This document shows, piece after piece, positions 18,389-28,229 of a stretch of DNA of 64,000 nt. The notes under the pieces are model-generated. The model saw only the letters and a program-made list of their open reading frames with translations. It had not been told where the DNA came from and searched no databases. The stretch comes from an uncultured Balneola sp. GTDB lineage: Bacteria > Bacteroidota > Rhodothermia > Balneolales > Balneolaceae. How positions within the stretch are numbered: position 1 is the stretch's first letter; each line of letters opens with the position of its first letter. The DNA lies in contig CABZVB010000005.1 in assembly GCA_902529115.1 (NCBI GenBank), positions 1 through 64,000 of the forward strand, in the 5' to 3' direction. The position numbers were made by a program, and so were the translations under genes.

Positions 18389-18940
18389 ATGCGAACGTTA
18401 CGTGTTGCAATTATTTTATTTCTGAGCATTATTCTAAATATCCAAGCTCAGGCTCAGTCAGCCAATTCAGAATTGAAAATTGGATATGTCAATCCGCAGT
18501 CAATCTTAGCTAACATGCCTGAAATGCGTGCAGTTCAACAAAGATTGCAAAATTTCACTGCCCGTAAGCAACAAGAGTTATCGACTTTAGAGCAGGAATT
18601 TCAGACTCAAGTTGCAGAATATCAACAAAAGGCGGCTGTGATTTCAGCAGAAGCACAGAAGCAAGAGGAAGCTCGCTTAGGGAAACTACAACAAGAGCTT
18701 TTACAAACACAAGAGATTGCTGAACAAGAGCTTGCGCAACGCAGGGACGAATTAATAGGTCCACTACTGGAACAAATAGGCTCAGCCATTGAAACAGTTG
18801 CACAAAAACAGGGTTTATCCTATGTATTAAATACCACTACTAGTTCGGGTGATATGATTGTTTTGTATGCATCAGAAGAGTTCAGAGCTAAGTTTGATAT
18901 TACACAGTCGGTAATGGAAGAACTTGGGATGTTTAACTAA
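18389..18940 (+). CDS. Skp/OmpH-family periplasmic chaperone, copy 3
   Basis: Third member of the tandem set. Signal peptide (...LNIQAQAQS), then LKIGYVNPQSILANMPEM, a Gln/Glu/Ala-rich coiled coil (about residues 50-125) and the end motif KQGLSYVLNTTTSSGDMIVLYASEE. The three copies share order and ends but differ strongly in the arms, so the duplication is old. The last gene of the uppS-bamA cluster; no clear terminator hairpin was seen in the 100 bases before the convergent VWA gene. Confidence 0.9.
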   Translation: MRTLRVAIILFLSIILNIQAQAQSANSELKIGYVNPQSILANMPEMRAVQQRLQNFTARKQQELSTLEQEFQTQVAEYQQKAAVISAEAQKQEEARLGKLQQELLQTQEIAEQELAQRRDELIGPLLEQIGSAIETVAQKQGLSYVLNTTTSSGDMIVLYASEEFRAKFDITQSVMEELGMFN

Positions 18941-19040
18941 TTTTTTACAAATCAGTATTATTGAAAACCTAGAACTGTTTATCGCCACATGAATCTTCAA
19001 TAATTTTTAGGTGAGATAAGAAGGTTGCCTAGAAATGTAG

Positions 19041-20150
19041 TTAATGAACTCGACGTTTTCTATTTTTAATATAATCCTCGAAAATAAATCCACCTAAATT
19101 GTCTAAACTTGAAAAGTAAGCTTTTCCTTTATTTGCTTCGGTCATTTCACGGATAAATTGTTGAAGATATGGATCCGATGCAATCATAAAAGTAGTAATG
19201 GTTATTTTTTCCCTTCTGCATTTAACTGCTTCGTCTAACACCTTATTTACAATTTTCCTATCTAATCCGAAGCTGTTTTTGTAAAGTTTACCATTTTCAA
19301 ACATACAAGAAGGTTTCCCGTCGGTAATCATGAAAATTTGCTTATTCGCAAACTTTTTGCGTAATAGAATATGACGTGCTACTTCTAATCCCTGCTTTGT
19401 ATTAGTATGGTATGGACCTACTTTCAAGTATGGTAAATCTTTCACTGAAATGTGCCATGCTTCATTACCAAAAGCCACAATGTCTAATGTGTCTTTTGAA
19501 TAGCTACGCATGATTAATTCAGACAGAGCCATTGCAACCTTTTTTGCTGGAGTGATTCGATCCTCACCGTATAGAATCATAGAATGGCTCAGATCAATTA
19601 GGAGTACTGTAGAAACTTGAGTGTGATAATCTGTTTCATATACCTGTAGATCGTCTTCTGATAAATTCAATGCATCAATACTACTATGTTTAAGCATATT
19701 GATTATGGTGCCGGTATTATCAAGATTGACAAGCTCTTCATGACCATTCCATGGGCGTGTTTCGGATTGCCGCTCTACTCCGGATCCATAAAAATTCGTT
19801 TTATGGTCTCCTTGTCCGCCTTTTCTTAAACTACTAAATATCTCATTTAATGAGCGTTCACGCAGACTTTTTTCAGTCTTGGGAGTAATGATCATAATAC
19901 TAGTATCATCATCCTGATTTATATACCCCTTATCGATTAAATCTTGAATAAAATCAGCTAAGCTATAGGTTTCCTCAAAACTTTCGGTTATTTCATATTC
20001 CTTATCAATATTTGTTAACCATTTAAGTGACTGGGATACATCTCCACTAGCAATGGTTAACAGTTGCTGAAATAAATCCAACAAGGTTTCAAATGGGTTC
20101 TTACCTGAAATAGGTTTTACATGTTTCCAATGAGTATATTTGTAATTCAT
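19041..20150 (-). CDS. VWA-domain protein with intact MIDAS
   Basis: A 369-residue soluble protein with no signal peptide. The C-terminal half is a von Willebrand A domain with the metal-site motif DLSHSM (D186) and a later ITDGKPS (third MIDAS position). The N-terminal half is helical and charged and resembles the leader of the BatA/CoxE-like VWA proteins that work with MoxR-type AAA+ ATPases; a KGGQGD linker precedes the VWA domain. No MoxR or ChlI gene lies nearby, so the partner must be elsewhere. It stands alone between two plus-strand units. Family clear, role unknown. Confidence 0.8.
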   Translation of the reverse strand: MNYKYTHWKHVKPISGKNPFETLLDLFQQLLTIASGDVSQSLKWLTNIDKEYEITESFEETYSLADFIQDLIDKGYINQDDDTSIMIITPKTEKSLRERSLNEIFSSLRKGGQGDHKTNFYGSGVERQSETRPWNGHEELVNLDNTGTIINMLKHSSIDALNLSEDDLQVYETDYHTQVSTVLLIDLSHSMILYGEDRITPAKKVAMALSELIMRSYSKDTLDIVAFGNEAWHISVKDLPYLKVGPYHTNTKQGLEVARHILLRKKFANKQIFMITDGKPSCMFENGKLYKNSFGLDRKIVNKVLDEAVKCRREKITITTFMIASDPYLQQFIREMTEANKGKAYFSSLDNLGGFIFEDYIKNRKRRVH

Positions 20151-20239
20151 ATTAAGATAACCATTTATGAATTCTAACTCGTTCCGTTAAGAGTTCATTT
20201 AAACAATATTTTTAGCTCAATTTCGAAACTAGTAGCCTT

Positions 20240-20857
20240 ATGAGTAGACTGGATATTGAACAAAAACTATGGGAGGAAGGCTTTGACCGTATTATGGGAC
20301 TAGATGAAGTTGGAAGAGGTTGTTTGGCAGGTCCAGTAGTGGCAGCTGGTGTTATTTTAGACCCAAATAATCTTATAGAAGGGATACAGGATAGTAAAAA
20401 GTTATGTTTGTCTGAACGCAGGCGTCTGTCTACAGAGATAAAAAAAAAGGCACTCTATTGGACTATTCAAGAGGGTAATTTAGAAATGATCGACCGACTT
20501 AATATACTTTGGGCTAGTTTAGAAACTATGGATATGTGTGCTACTTCTGAGGGTGCTAATCCTGATTATTTATTAGTAGATGGCAATCGCTATTTGTCAA
20601 CACTTCTTGCTCATCAATGCGTTGTAAAGGGAGACAGTAAGAGTGCGTCAATAGGTGCTGCTTCTATTATTGCCAAAGTTTACCGAGATGAACTCATGGC
20701 TAGCTATCACCTAGAGTATCCAGAGTATGAATGGAATCAAAATGTTGGGTATCCAACCAATACTCATAAACAAGCTTTAAAAGAATTTGGTTATACACCT
20801 CACCATCGAATTAGTTTTTGTTTAGGAACCACTAAGGTCCGCTCACCTAAGTCATAA
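20240..20857 (+). CDS. rnhB: Ribonuclease HII
   Basis: Removes ribonucleotides misplaced in DNA and RNA primers. The active-site start GLDEVGRGCLAGPVVAAGV, the VDGN segment, KGDSKSASIGAASIIAKVYRD and the late HPxH-like stretch identify it. At 205 residues the length is typical. It runs convergent to rodA with a 97-base gap that holds no obvious hairpin. Confidence 0.96.
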   Translation: MSRLDIEQKLWEEGFDRIMGLDEVGRGCLAGPVVAAGVILDPNNLIEGIQDSKKLCLSERRRLSTEIKKKALYWTIQEGNLEMIDRLNILWASLETMDMCATSEGANPDYLLVDGNRYLSTLLAHQCVVKGDSKSASIGAASIIAKVYRDELMASYHLEYPEYEWNQNVGYPTNTHKQALKEFGYTPHHRISFCLGTTKVRSPKS

Positions 20858-20954
20858 GTGTTTTAAGACTTTCAAAAAATTCATCATTAAAAACCTTGAT
20901 TCGAGGGTCGGATTATAAACACATAGTTAGAGTCAAAAAATTAGTACAACTTTA

Positions 20955-22208
20955 TTAACTGTAAATACTTAGCTCTCTTTTATACAAATCCATGTTTAAA
21001 CAGATCGCAAGCATAAGTGTATTTGCTATAAATGCAGAGCCACCATAACTAATGAAAGGTAGGGGAATACCTATAACAGGTAATAGTGCTGTTGCGCTTC
21101 CAACATTGATAAAAAAGTGCACAAAATAAACCGCTGCTATGCTTAGTGTGACCAATTGAGCGAAGGGATTTTTGTGGTTAATCGATAATTGTAACAAACG
21201 GAGTAAGAAAAGCATGAAAACTAATATTAGTATAGAAGCGCCTAAAAAACCAAACTCTTCTCCCACTACACAAAATATAAAATCTGTCCACTGCTCAGGT
21301 AAGAAGCGTAATTGAGTTTGGGTACCTTCAAGAAAACCTTTTCCAGTCCATCCACCAGAACCAATGGCTGTTTTAGCCTGTATGACATTCCACCCAGCCC
21401 CAGTTGGATCATACGAGGGATTAGTAAAAGCAATTACACGAGCAACTTGATGTGGTTGGAGTATTTTTGTTAATGCCAATTGTACAACGACCACTGTTGC
21501 AGACCCCATAATTACAGAAAGAATGGTAAGCCACTTTGATCGTTGTAATAAAAATACTCCTGCAGTAATGACAACCATTGCGATGAGACCATATATCCAG
21601 CTAAATACACTCAGATAGAGAATAATTGCAGGACTAATTATTAACAAAGCTACACCATAAGGTAGCCCCGACCAAAATAAAATGACTGGAATAAGAGCCA
21701 TAAATATGATAGCAGTACCAAAATCATTTTGTGCAATTACCAAAAGTGTTGGTATAAAGATAATTAGAAAACTAACTAAAGCATAGCGTATCTGTTCTAA
21801 ACCTATATTTCGTCTAGAGGTCAGAAAATTTGCGGCTGCTAATATAGTAGTGATTTTCATAAATTCACTCGATTGCAATCCAAAACCACCAAATCGTAAC
21901 CAACTTTTTGCCCCATTAATCTCTTGACCAAAAAATAAGGTGCAGACCATTAAAAGTAAGGAAGCTATATAGGCTAAATATGAGAAATTTTTAAAGATAG
22001 TAGGGTTGATGAATTGAATATAAAAAAGCAAACCCAATGAAAATCCAACAAATAGAAGTTGCTTCCAGAAGTTATTTTGAATGAATCTAGGTAGAAACTC
22101 TGAAACCGGACCTTGAGTAGCGCTATAGACAGCTATAAGTCCTATGATACTTAGTCCAACCCACAGCAAGACACTCATCCAATCTAAATCTTTTTGTATT
22201 GAAGCCAT
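20955..22208 (-). CDS. rodA: Rod-shape SEDS glycosyltransferase RodA
   Basis: Polymerises lipid II during cell elongation together with PBP2. About ten hydrophobic segments and the SEDS motifs are visible: the NDFGTA stretch, the long loop with QAKTAIGSGGWTGKGFLEGTQ, LPEQWTDFIF and the C-terminal LPFISYGGSAF. It ends the mre/mrd operon: its ATG is three bases after the PBP2 stop, so expression is probably coupled. Length 417 is normal. Confidence 0.95.
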   Translation of the reverse strand: MASIQKDLDWMSVLLWVGLSIIGLIAVYSATQGPVSEFLPRFIQNNFWKQLLFVGFSLGLLFYIQFINPTIFKNFSYLAYIASLLLMVCTLFFGQEINGAKSWLRFGGFGLQSSEFMKITTILAAANFLTSRRNIGLEQIRYALVSFLIIFIPTLLVIAQNDFGTAIIFMALIPVILFWSGLPYGVALLIISPAIILYLSVFSWIYGLIAMVVITAGVFLLQRSKWLTILSVIMGSATVVVVQLALTKILQPHQVARVIAFTNPSYDPTGAGWNVIQAKTAIGSGGWTGKGFLEGTQTQLRFLPEQWTDFIFCVVGEEFGFLGASILILVFMLFLLRLLQLSINHKNPFAQLVTLSIAAVYFVHFFINVGSATALLPVIGIPLPFISYGGSAFIANTLMLAICLNMDLYKRELSIYS

Positions 22209-22211
22209 AGA

Positions 22212-24050
22212 TCATTCAGCAGTTTGGTTAGAATTGTCATCTCGAGGTTCCCAATTTTTCACATAATTATAAACATTATTATTATAGGTGCCTAGCAAAT
22301 AGTATTCATGTAATAAGCGGGCAATAGGTGCGGCCGAAATAGAGGCAAAACCCGCATTTTCTAAAAAAACCGTAACAACAATTTCAGGGTAATCAAAAGG
22401 AGCGAAAGAGGTGAACCAGCCATGGGAGTATCCATGTGGATTTTGAGCAGTTCCTGTTTTTCCTGCAATGGCTAGGAAATCATTTTTCACATAGAATCTA
22501 CCATTTCCTCGTTGTACTACACCTCGCATTCCGTTTTTTATTAAATCTAAATGTTCTTTTTGTACCCATTCAATTTTCGATGGGTCTTTTTTATTTGGAA
22601 AAATAGTTAAATAAGGGGTTTCTAGCTGTTCTACAAGATATGGGGTAATTCTATACCCACCATTGGATATTGCACTTGTCATAGTGGCAATTTGAAGAGG
22701 TGATACGGACATAACCCCTTGCCCAATTCCTAGATTAATTAAATCACCTAGGCCCCATTTATTTACCCCAAACCAACGATCTAAGAACGCACTATCTGGA
22801 ATAATACCCGTGGTTGCACTAGGTAAATCAATTTCTAAATCCACCCCAAGGCCAAAATCTTTTACTCGTTCACTCCAAATATTTAATCTGCCTGAGCTTG
22901 CAAAATCATCCATTAACTTGTAGAAGTAAGTGTTAGATGAATAGGTTATTGCTTTTTCTAAATCATAATCTCCTTTAGGTGCTATGTCGCGATACAATCG
23001 ACCACGTTGATAGCCTCCCGTATTTGGAATATTTGTTGTGGGTGTTATCAGTCCCTCCTCTAAGCCAATTAAACCCATAAGAGGTTTAAAAGTAGAGCCA
23101 GGTGGTTGCCGGCTTGAAACGGCTCTGTTGAAGAGAGGCCGAGTTGAATCACTATTTATTTGAGCCCAATAGGCTCTATCGAGTCGGCCTGCTAGTCTAT
23201 CAACTTGATAATTAGGTGAACTTACCATAGCTAATATAGCCCCAGTATTGGGATTTATAACAATAATTGCTCCTGTTTTATCAATCATTAAGTCCTCTGC
23301 AAAAGCCTGTAAATCAGCATCAATACTTGTGATTATATTAGCTCCTTCAATGGGATTAGTACCTTCATTTTCGACCATAAATGAACCTAATGCTTGTCCA
23401 TAGGCATTGACTCGTTTAAACTCTATGCCAGACTCACCCCTGAGTCTGTCTTCATAAATTAACTCGAGGCCACTCTTTCCAATTTTATCTCCTAAAAATA
23501 AAGATGTATTAGTTTCAAAATCTTTAGCGTCAGCTTCGCGCAAATAACCAAAAATATGTGAGGCATTAATTTTTTCAGAGTAGGTTCGTTTACTTTTGAC
23601 TTGATGACCAATACCGGGTAATTGCCATAAATTTTGCTGGATAATTGAGAATTGAGTGAAGTCAATATCTGATAAAAGGGGTGAACTTCTATACCAAGAA
23701 TACCGCTGTGCTATATTAATCTGATCGCTTACTTGAGATACATCTACACCTAATAGTTCAGCCAATAATTGATTATTAGTGGTATCATAGGTTGCAGGAT
23801 TTACTGTTAAAGTAAAAATAGGCTCATTGGATACTAACAGTTCCCCCTTTCTATCATATATGAGCCCTCGGGCCGATGGGATAATTTCTTGGCGAATGGA
23901 ATTTCGTTCACCTTGCAAAGAATATTTTTCATACTCTATAACCTGTAAGTAAAAAACTCGCCCTAAAACTATTAAACATACCGTGGCAAACATTACTTGC
24001 ATTACTCGGAGTGATACTTGAGTTCTATGGTGGTTTTTAAAGTCGTTCAC
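22212..24050 (-). CDS. mrdA: Penicillin-binding protein 2, elongasome transpeptidase
   Basis: Cross-links new peptidoglycan along the cell cylinder. One N-terminal membrane anchor (about residues 14-34), the dimerisation/pedestal region with IPSARGLIYDRKG, then the transpeptidase with active-site STFK (S319, K322), SSNTYFY as the SxN box and KTGTAQNP as the KTG box. 612 residues is usual for PBP2. It lies between mreD and rodA with gaps of four and three bases. Confidence 0.95.
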   Translation of the reverse strand: MNDFKNHHRTQVSLRVMQVMFATVCLIVLGRVFYLQVIEYEKYSLQGERNSIRQEIIPSARGLIYDRKGELLVSNEPIFTLTVNPATYDTTNNQLLAELLGVDVSQVSDQINIAQRYSWYRSSPLLSDIDFTQFSIIQQNLWQLPGIGHQVKSKRTYSEKINASHIFGYLREADAKDFETNTSLFLGDKIGKSGLELIYEDRLRGESGIEFKRVNAYGQALGSFMVENEGTNPIEGANIITSIDADLQAFAEDLMIDKTGAIIVINPNTGAILAMVSSPNYQVDRLAGRLDRAYWAQINSDSTRPLFNRAVSSRQPPGSTFKPLMGLIGLEEGLITPTTNIPNTGGYQRGRLYRDIAPKGDYDLEKAITYSSNTYFYKLMDDFASSGRLNIWSERVKDFGLGVDLEIDLPSATTGIIPDSAFLDRWFGVNKWGLGDLINLGIGQGVMSVSPLQIATMTSAISNGGYRITPYLVEQLETPYLTIFPNKKDPSKIEWVQKEHLDLIKNGMRGVVQRGNGRFYVKNDFLAIAGKTGTAQNPHGYSHGWFTSFAPFDYPEIVVTVFLENAGFASISAAPIARLLHEYYLLGTYNNNVYNYVKNWEPRDDNSNQTAE

Positions 24051-24054
24051 TGCA

Positions 24055-24525
24055 TCAGGATTTAATTATTTTGTGAAGAATAAAAGACAAAAAGGTGGTG
24101 TAGAGAGCTCCAAGTAGCAGTACCGTATAAGGCCATAAGCCGCTTGCGTAGCCACCTGTTATCAAAGATAATAGGTAATAAATGGTGTTATGAGTAAAGG
24201 CAATAGCTAAGGTAAGAACTGCAAATTGAGAAGAAAATATTATACCTTGATTACGATTCACCAAATAAGTATGAAATAAGACTATAACTAAGGTCTTACT
24301 AAATAGCATAAGCCCCCAAGAATCGTAGAGAGCGTCTTGAAGAAATGCAAGTAATCCATAAATGTAGAGAGCTTCAGTTTTTTTAAGTAAAGGCAAGTTC
24401 CATATTAAAATGAGTAGTAATGCATCGAATTGTATTCCCCAAAGAGATAGGTGTTGCAGAAGAATTTGATCCAAAAAAATAATAAAAAGACCACCAAGCA
24501 GATATTTGGTCCAATCAAGATTCAT
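24055..24525 (-). CDS. mreD: Rod-shape-determining protein MreD
   Basis: Small inner-membrane partner of MreC. About five hydrophobic segments in 156 residues and little other motif; the identification rests mainly on its position between mreC and mrdA, with a four-base overlap (ATGA) with the mreC end. Weak sequence conservation is normal for the family. Confidence 0.85.
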   Translation of the reverse strand: MNLDWTKYLLGGLFIIFLDQILLQHLSLWGIQFDALLLILIWNLPLLKKTEALYIYGLLAFLQDALYDSWGLMLFSKTLVIVLFHTYLVNRNQGIIFSSQFAVLTLAIAFTHNTIYYLLSLITGGYASGLWPYTVLLLGALYTTFLSFILHKIIKS

Positions 24526-25364
24526 TCAAATAGCTGGTTAAATTCATTGTTTAGTTGGACCAAATTTGTGTCTGAATTAAATAGAACTATAAATCCTTCA
24601 GTGACTTCATTCAGTTGACTAAGAGGCCTAATTTTTAATTGTTGGGTATTGGTTCCCTCCTGGGATCGAAAATCGATTACCTGTCCAATCGGTATTCCAG
24701 CTGGAAATTCATTACCGAGTCCAGAGGTCTGAACGACCATCCCAGTATCAACTAGCACTGTTTTAGGGACATAATCCATTATTAAGTGGCTAGGACTCGA
24801 TATGTCCCAGGTAATAATACCATTAGCTTTACTTTCTTGTAATTGTGCACTAACGTGAAAAAGCGGGTGCGATAGTGGCATTATTTGTGAATAATTATTT
24901 GCGACCAATATTACTTTACCTATTAGTCCATCAGAATTTATCAATGGCATGCCGCGTTGAATACCATCATTACTCCCTAAATTTACACTTAAGCTGTTAT
25001 TTAGTGTGTTGAGTTGTTTAGTAACAACCCGTGCAATCTGTAAAGGATAGGTATAGGACTTATCTAAGCTTAATAAAGATTTTAGTTCCTCATTCTCTTT
25101 CTCTATTGATCGGATTCTGCTTAACTCGTCTTGTAAAAGTATATTTTGTTGTTGTAGATAGGCATTTGTTTTTAAAGCATTTCTGTAGACACGAAAATTT
25201 GAAACAGGCTCTTCTAAGACACTGGCAGCGGTTACTGTAACGGCACGTAAGTTATTTAGTCCATCTTGACTACGAGTGAACGCTAAGATAAGTGCGATAA
25301 GTATAACCAATAACACATGAAAGTAATGAGAGATACCATCAGTGTCGAACTGCAAAAATCTCAT
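24522..25364 (-). CDS. mreC: Rod-shape-determining protein MreC
   Basis: Periplasmic scaffold linking MreB filaments to PBP2/RodA. A single N-terminal membrane helix (about residues 13-30), a coiled coil (about 60-95, ending EKENEELKSLL), then the beta-barrel domain with GSNDGIQRGMPLINSDGLIGKV, VQTSGLGNEFPAGIPIG and the end stretch. Length 280 is typical. It overlaps mreD by four bases and follows mreB by 12. Confidence 0.94.
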   Translation of the reverse strand: MRFLQFDTDGISHYFHVLLVILIALILAFTRSQDGLNNLRAVTVTAASVLEEPVSNFRVYRNALKTNAYLQQQNILLQDELSRIRSIEKENEELKSLLSLDKSYTYPLQIARVVTKQLNTLNNSLSVNLGSNDGIQRGMPLINSDGLIGKVILVANNYSQIMPLSHPLFHVSAQLQESKANGIITWDISSPSHLIMDYVPKTVLVDTGMVVQTSGLGNEFPAGIPIGQVIDFRSQEGTNTQQLKIRPLSQLNEVTEGFIVLFNSDTNLVQLNNEFNQLFE

Positions 25365-25376
25365 TGTAGAACATTT

Positions 25377-26441
25377 TTAAGAGATTACGGGGCGATAGTA
25401 ATCTAAATTCTCTAATATTAATCCAGTACCTCTTACCACAGCAGTCAAAGGATCTTCAGCTATATGAACAGGAAGATCAGTGGTTTCCATGATCAATTTG
25501 TCTAAATTTTTTAAAAGTCCCCCACCACCAGTCAACATTATACCTCGATCAAGTATATCAGCGGATAACTCAGGAGGAGTTTGTTCAAGTGATTTGGTTA
25601 CTGAATCGACTATGGTGTTTATAGATTCCGCCATGGCTTCTCTAGCATCCCTTGATGTGATATGTCGTGTTCTGGGAACACCATTAACAAGATCACGCCC
25701 TTTTGTAATCATTTCAAGTTCATCATCGAGAGGAGCTGCTGAACCAATTTCACATTTAATTTTTTCAGCAGTTCTTTCACCTATAAGCAAATTATTTTTT
25801 CTTCGGAAATAATTGATGATGTCATCGTTCAATTTATCACCACCTAAACGTACAGATTGGGCATACACAATACCTGATAGGGAAATAACTGCTATTTCAG
25901 TGGTACCACCTCCGATATCTACAATCATATTACCGACTGGTTCATGGACGTCGAGGCCAATACCTATAGCTGCAGCCATAGGTTCATCAACTAGATATAC
26001 TTCCTTAGCACCTGCATGTTCAGCACTATCTCGTACAGCTCTTCGTTCTACCTCAGTTATACCACTAGGGACACAAATAACCATTTGCCGGGTAGTTGAA
26101 AACCACTTGACCTTAACCTTCTTTATCATACCACGTATCATTTGTTCTGCAACCTCGAAATCTGCAATAACTCCATCTCTAAGCGGTCTAATAGTACGGA
26201 TTTTCTTGTGCGTACGTTCGTGCATTAATCTGGCTTCATGACCAGTGGCGACGGGAACGTCCTGTTGATTTAAGGCAACGATACTTGGTTCATTCAAAAC
26301 TATGCCTTCATTGCGCGAGTAAATTAGAGTATTAGCTGTACCTAAGTCAATAGCTATATCGGTATATAAAAAATCAAAAAAGCCCTTTTTACTTTGTTTT
26401 TTATTGTTTGAGGCTTGATTTTCAGTATTTGGTTCGTTCAT
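25377..26441 (-). CDS. mreB: Actin-like rod-shape protein MreB
   Basis: Forms the membrane-associated filaments that steer cell-wall synthesis. The actin-fold nucleotide-site motifs are clear: AIDLGTANTLIY, PSGITEVERRAV, VDIGGGTTEIAVISL and MLTGGGGLLKNLD. 354 residues, with a slightly extended, lysine-rich N terminus. First gene of the mreBCD-mrdA-rodA operon; the 94-base gap upstream toward purH probably contains its promoter. Confidence 0.97.
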   Translation of the reverse strand: MNEPNTENQASNNKKQSKKGFFDFLYTDIAIDLGTANTLIYSRNEGIVLNEPSIVALNQQDVPVATGHEARLMHERTHKKIRTIRPLRDGVIADFEVAEQMIRGMIKKVKVKWFSTTRQMVICVPSGITEVERRAVRDSAEHAGAKEVYLVDEPMAAAIGIGLDVHEPVGNMIVDIGGGTTEIAVISLSGIVYAQSVRLGGDKLNDDIINYFRRKNNLLIGERTAEKIKCEIGSAAPLDDELEMITKGRDLVNGVPRTRHITSRDAREAMAESINTIVDSVTKSLEQTPPELSADILDRGIMLTGGGGLLKNLDKLIMETTDLPVHIAEDPLTAVVRGTGLILENLDYYRPVIS

Positions 26442-26535
26442 TATTATTGCAAAAAATGTAAATGTTCACTAATTAAATAATATGAAGCATTTTGGGCAAA
26501 TTTGAAACTTTTTTCTGTGTTTCAGCTCATTTATT

Positions 26536-28164
26536 TTAATGTCTAAAATGACGGATGGATGTGAAAACCATGGCTAAGCCTAGCTCATTTGCTTTATCGA
26601 TAATTTCTTGATCTCGAACACTACCCCCAGGTTGAATTACAGCAGTGGCTCCAGCATTTGCAGCAGCTTCAATACCGTCGGAAAAAGGAAAGAATGCGTC
26701 TGAAGCGATAGTTGATCCTATAAGACTGAGCTGTTCTTTGGCTGCTTTCGAAACCGCTATTTCAGATGAGTCTACCCGTGATGTTTGCCCTGAACCTATA
26801 CCAAGTGTTTGCTCATCTTTTGCAAACACAATTGCATTGGATTTTACATGTCTTACAATTTTCCATGCAAATAGCATGTCCTGCATTTCTCTTGGAGTAG
26901 GTTGTCTATTTGTTACCACTTTGAAGGAGGCTGTTTCGATGGCTATATTATCTAGTTTTTGTACTAGTACACTTCCAAAAATAGAGCGATATTGTTTTTG
27001 AGTGCCAAGTTTTTGTCCAGCTAAAATTCGAATTAAACGTCGATTTTTCTTTTGAGTCAACAACTCTAAGGTTTCATCTGAATACTTAGGTGCGATAATT
27101 ATTTCAGTAAAGATGGAGTCGATAGCTTTTGCCGTATCTATATCCAATAGGGTATTGCAAAGTACAATTCCTCCAAAAGGGGAAACTTTATCGGTAGAAA
27201 AAGCTTTCCTGTATGCCTCTTTTAAAGTAGAAGCACTTGCTACTCCGCATGGTATAGTATGTTTGAAGATAGCACAAGTAGGATTGGTTTCATAGAAGTC
27301 TTCGTATAATCTTAGTGCTGAATCAATATCCAAATAATTGTTATAACTTAGGTCTTTACCGTGGAAACAATCGATAAATTTATTAGGTTCTCCATAGATA
27401 AATGCATCTTGATGCGGATTTTCTCCATATCGTAGACTATTATGAAGTGGTGAATTTACATGAAAATTAGTTTGGCTGACTATATGTTCTTTTTTTGGAT
27501 GACTAGCCTCATCTTCTAGGGGTTCAATGGATTCAATATGGGTAATAGAGTCAAAATAGTTGGAAATACCTCGTTCATATTCAAATGTATGTTTGAAGGC
27601 TTGCTGTGCTAAATTTAGTCTAGTTTGAAACGATATCGTAGAATGTGAGTTGAACTCGGATAAAAAGGTATCATATTGGTTTGGATTACTCAATATAGCT
27701 ACATGAGCAAAGTTTTTTGCTGCTGCACGTACCATCGTGGGGCCCCCAATGTCTATATATTCTGTAGCTTCTTCAATCGCTACATCGCTTTTTGCTGAAA
27801 TGCTGGCGAAGGGGTATAAATTTACAACTACTAATTCTATGGGTTTAATCTGAAGCTGTCTTAATTCGTTGTTATCAGGCTCAAAAGATGTACGAGCAAG
27901 TATGCCTCCATGAATTATGGGATGTAGTGTTTTGACTCGTCCCTCTAGACATTCAGGGAAGCCGGTCAGGCTTGCAACTTCGGTTACGGGTATACCTGCT
28001 TCTTGTAAAGTCTTATATGTTCCACCAGTAGATAAAAGAGTAACATTAGCAGCATGTAATGACTCTGCTAATGGTAGTATGTTTGTCTTGTCAGAAACTG
28101 ATAATAAGGCTCTTTTAATGGTAAGAGGGGTCTTTGGTAGTTCCTCTAATGGCTTAAGAGACAT
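26536..28164 (-). CDS. purH: Bifunctional AICAR transformylase / IMP cyclohydrolase
   Basis: Last two steps of IMP synthesis. The N-terminal cyclohydrolase domain (about residues 15-150) has ALLSVSDK, STGGTYKTL, GRVKTLHP and NLYPF. The transformylase domain has LRYGENPHQ, GKDLSYNNYLDIDSAL and KHTIPCGVA, with the Lys-His catalytic pair kept; the usual Asn of KHTNPCG is Ile here. The C-terminal FFPFSDGIEAAANAG and VIQPGGSVRD motifs complete it. 542 residues. It is followed after 65 bases by purN, so a purine pair. Confidence 0.96.
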   Translation of the reverse strand: MSLKPLEELPKTPLTIKRALLSVSDKTNILPLAESLHAANVTLLSTGGTYKTLQEAGIPVTEVASLTGFPECLEGRVKTLHPIIHGGILARTSFEPDNNELRQLQIKPIELVVVNLYPFASISAKSDVAIEEATEYIDIGGPTMVRAAAKNFAHVAILSNPNQYDTFLSEFNSHSTISFQTRLNLAQQAFKHTFEYERGISNYFDSITHIESIEPLEDEASHPKKEHIVSQTNFHVNSPLHNSLRYGENPHQDAFIYGEPNKFIDCFHGKDLSYNNYLDIDSALRLYEDFYETNPTCAIFKHTIPCGVASASTLKEAYRKAFSTDKVSPFGGIVLCNTLLDIDTAKAIDSIFTEIIIAPKYSDETLELLTQKKNRRLIRILAGQKLGTQKQYRSIFGSVLVQKLDNIAIETASFKVVTNRQPTPREMQDMLFAWKIVRHVKSNAIVFAKDEQTLGIGSGQTSRVDSSEIAVSKAAKEQLSLIGSTIASDAFFPFSDGIEAAANAGATAVIQPGGSVRDQEIIDKANELGLAMVFTSIRHFRH

Positions 28165-28229
28165 AGATAAATGAATAAGGGTGATTAGTTGGTCAAGTTA
28201 TTATTGAAATGAAATTGACTGTTTTCCTA

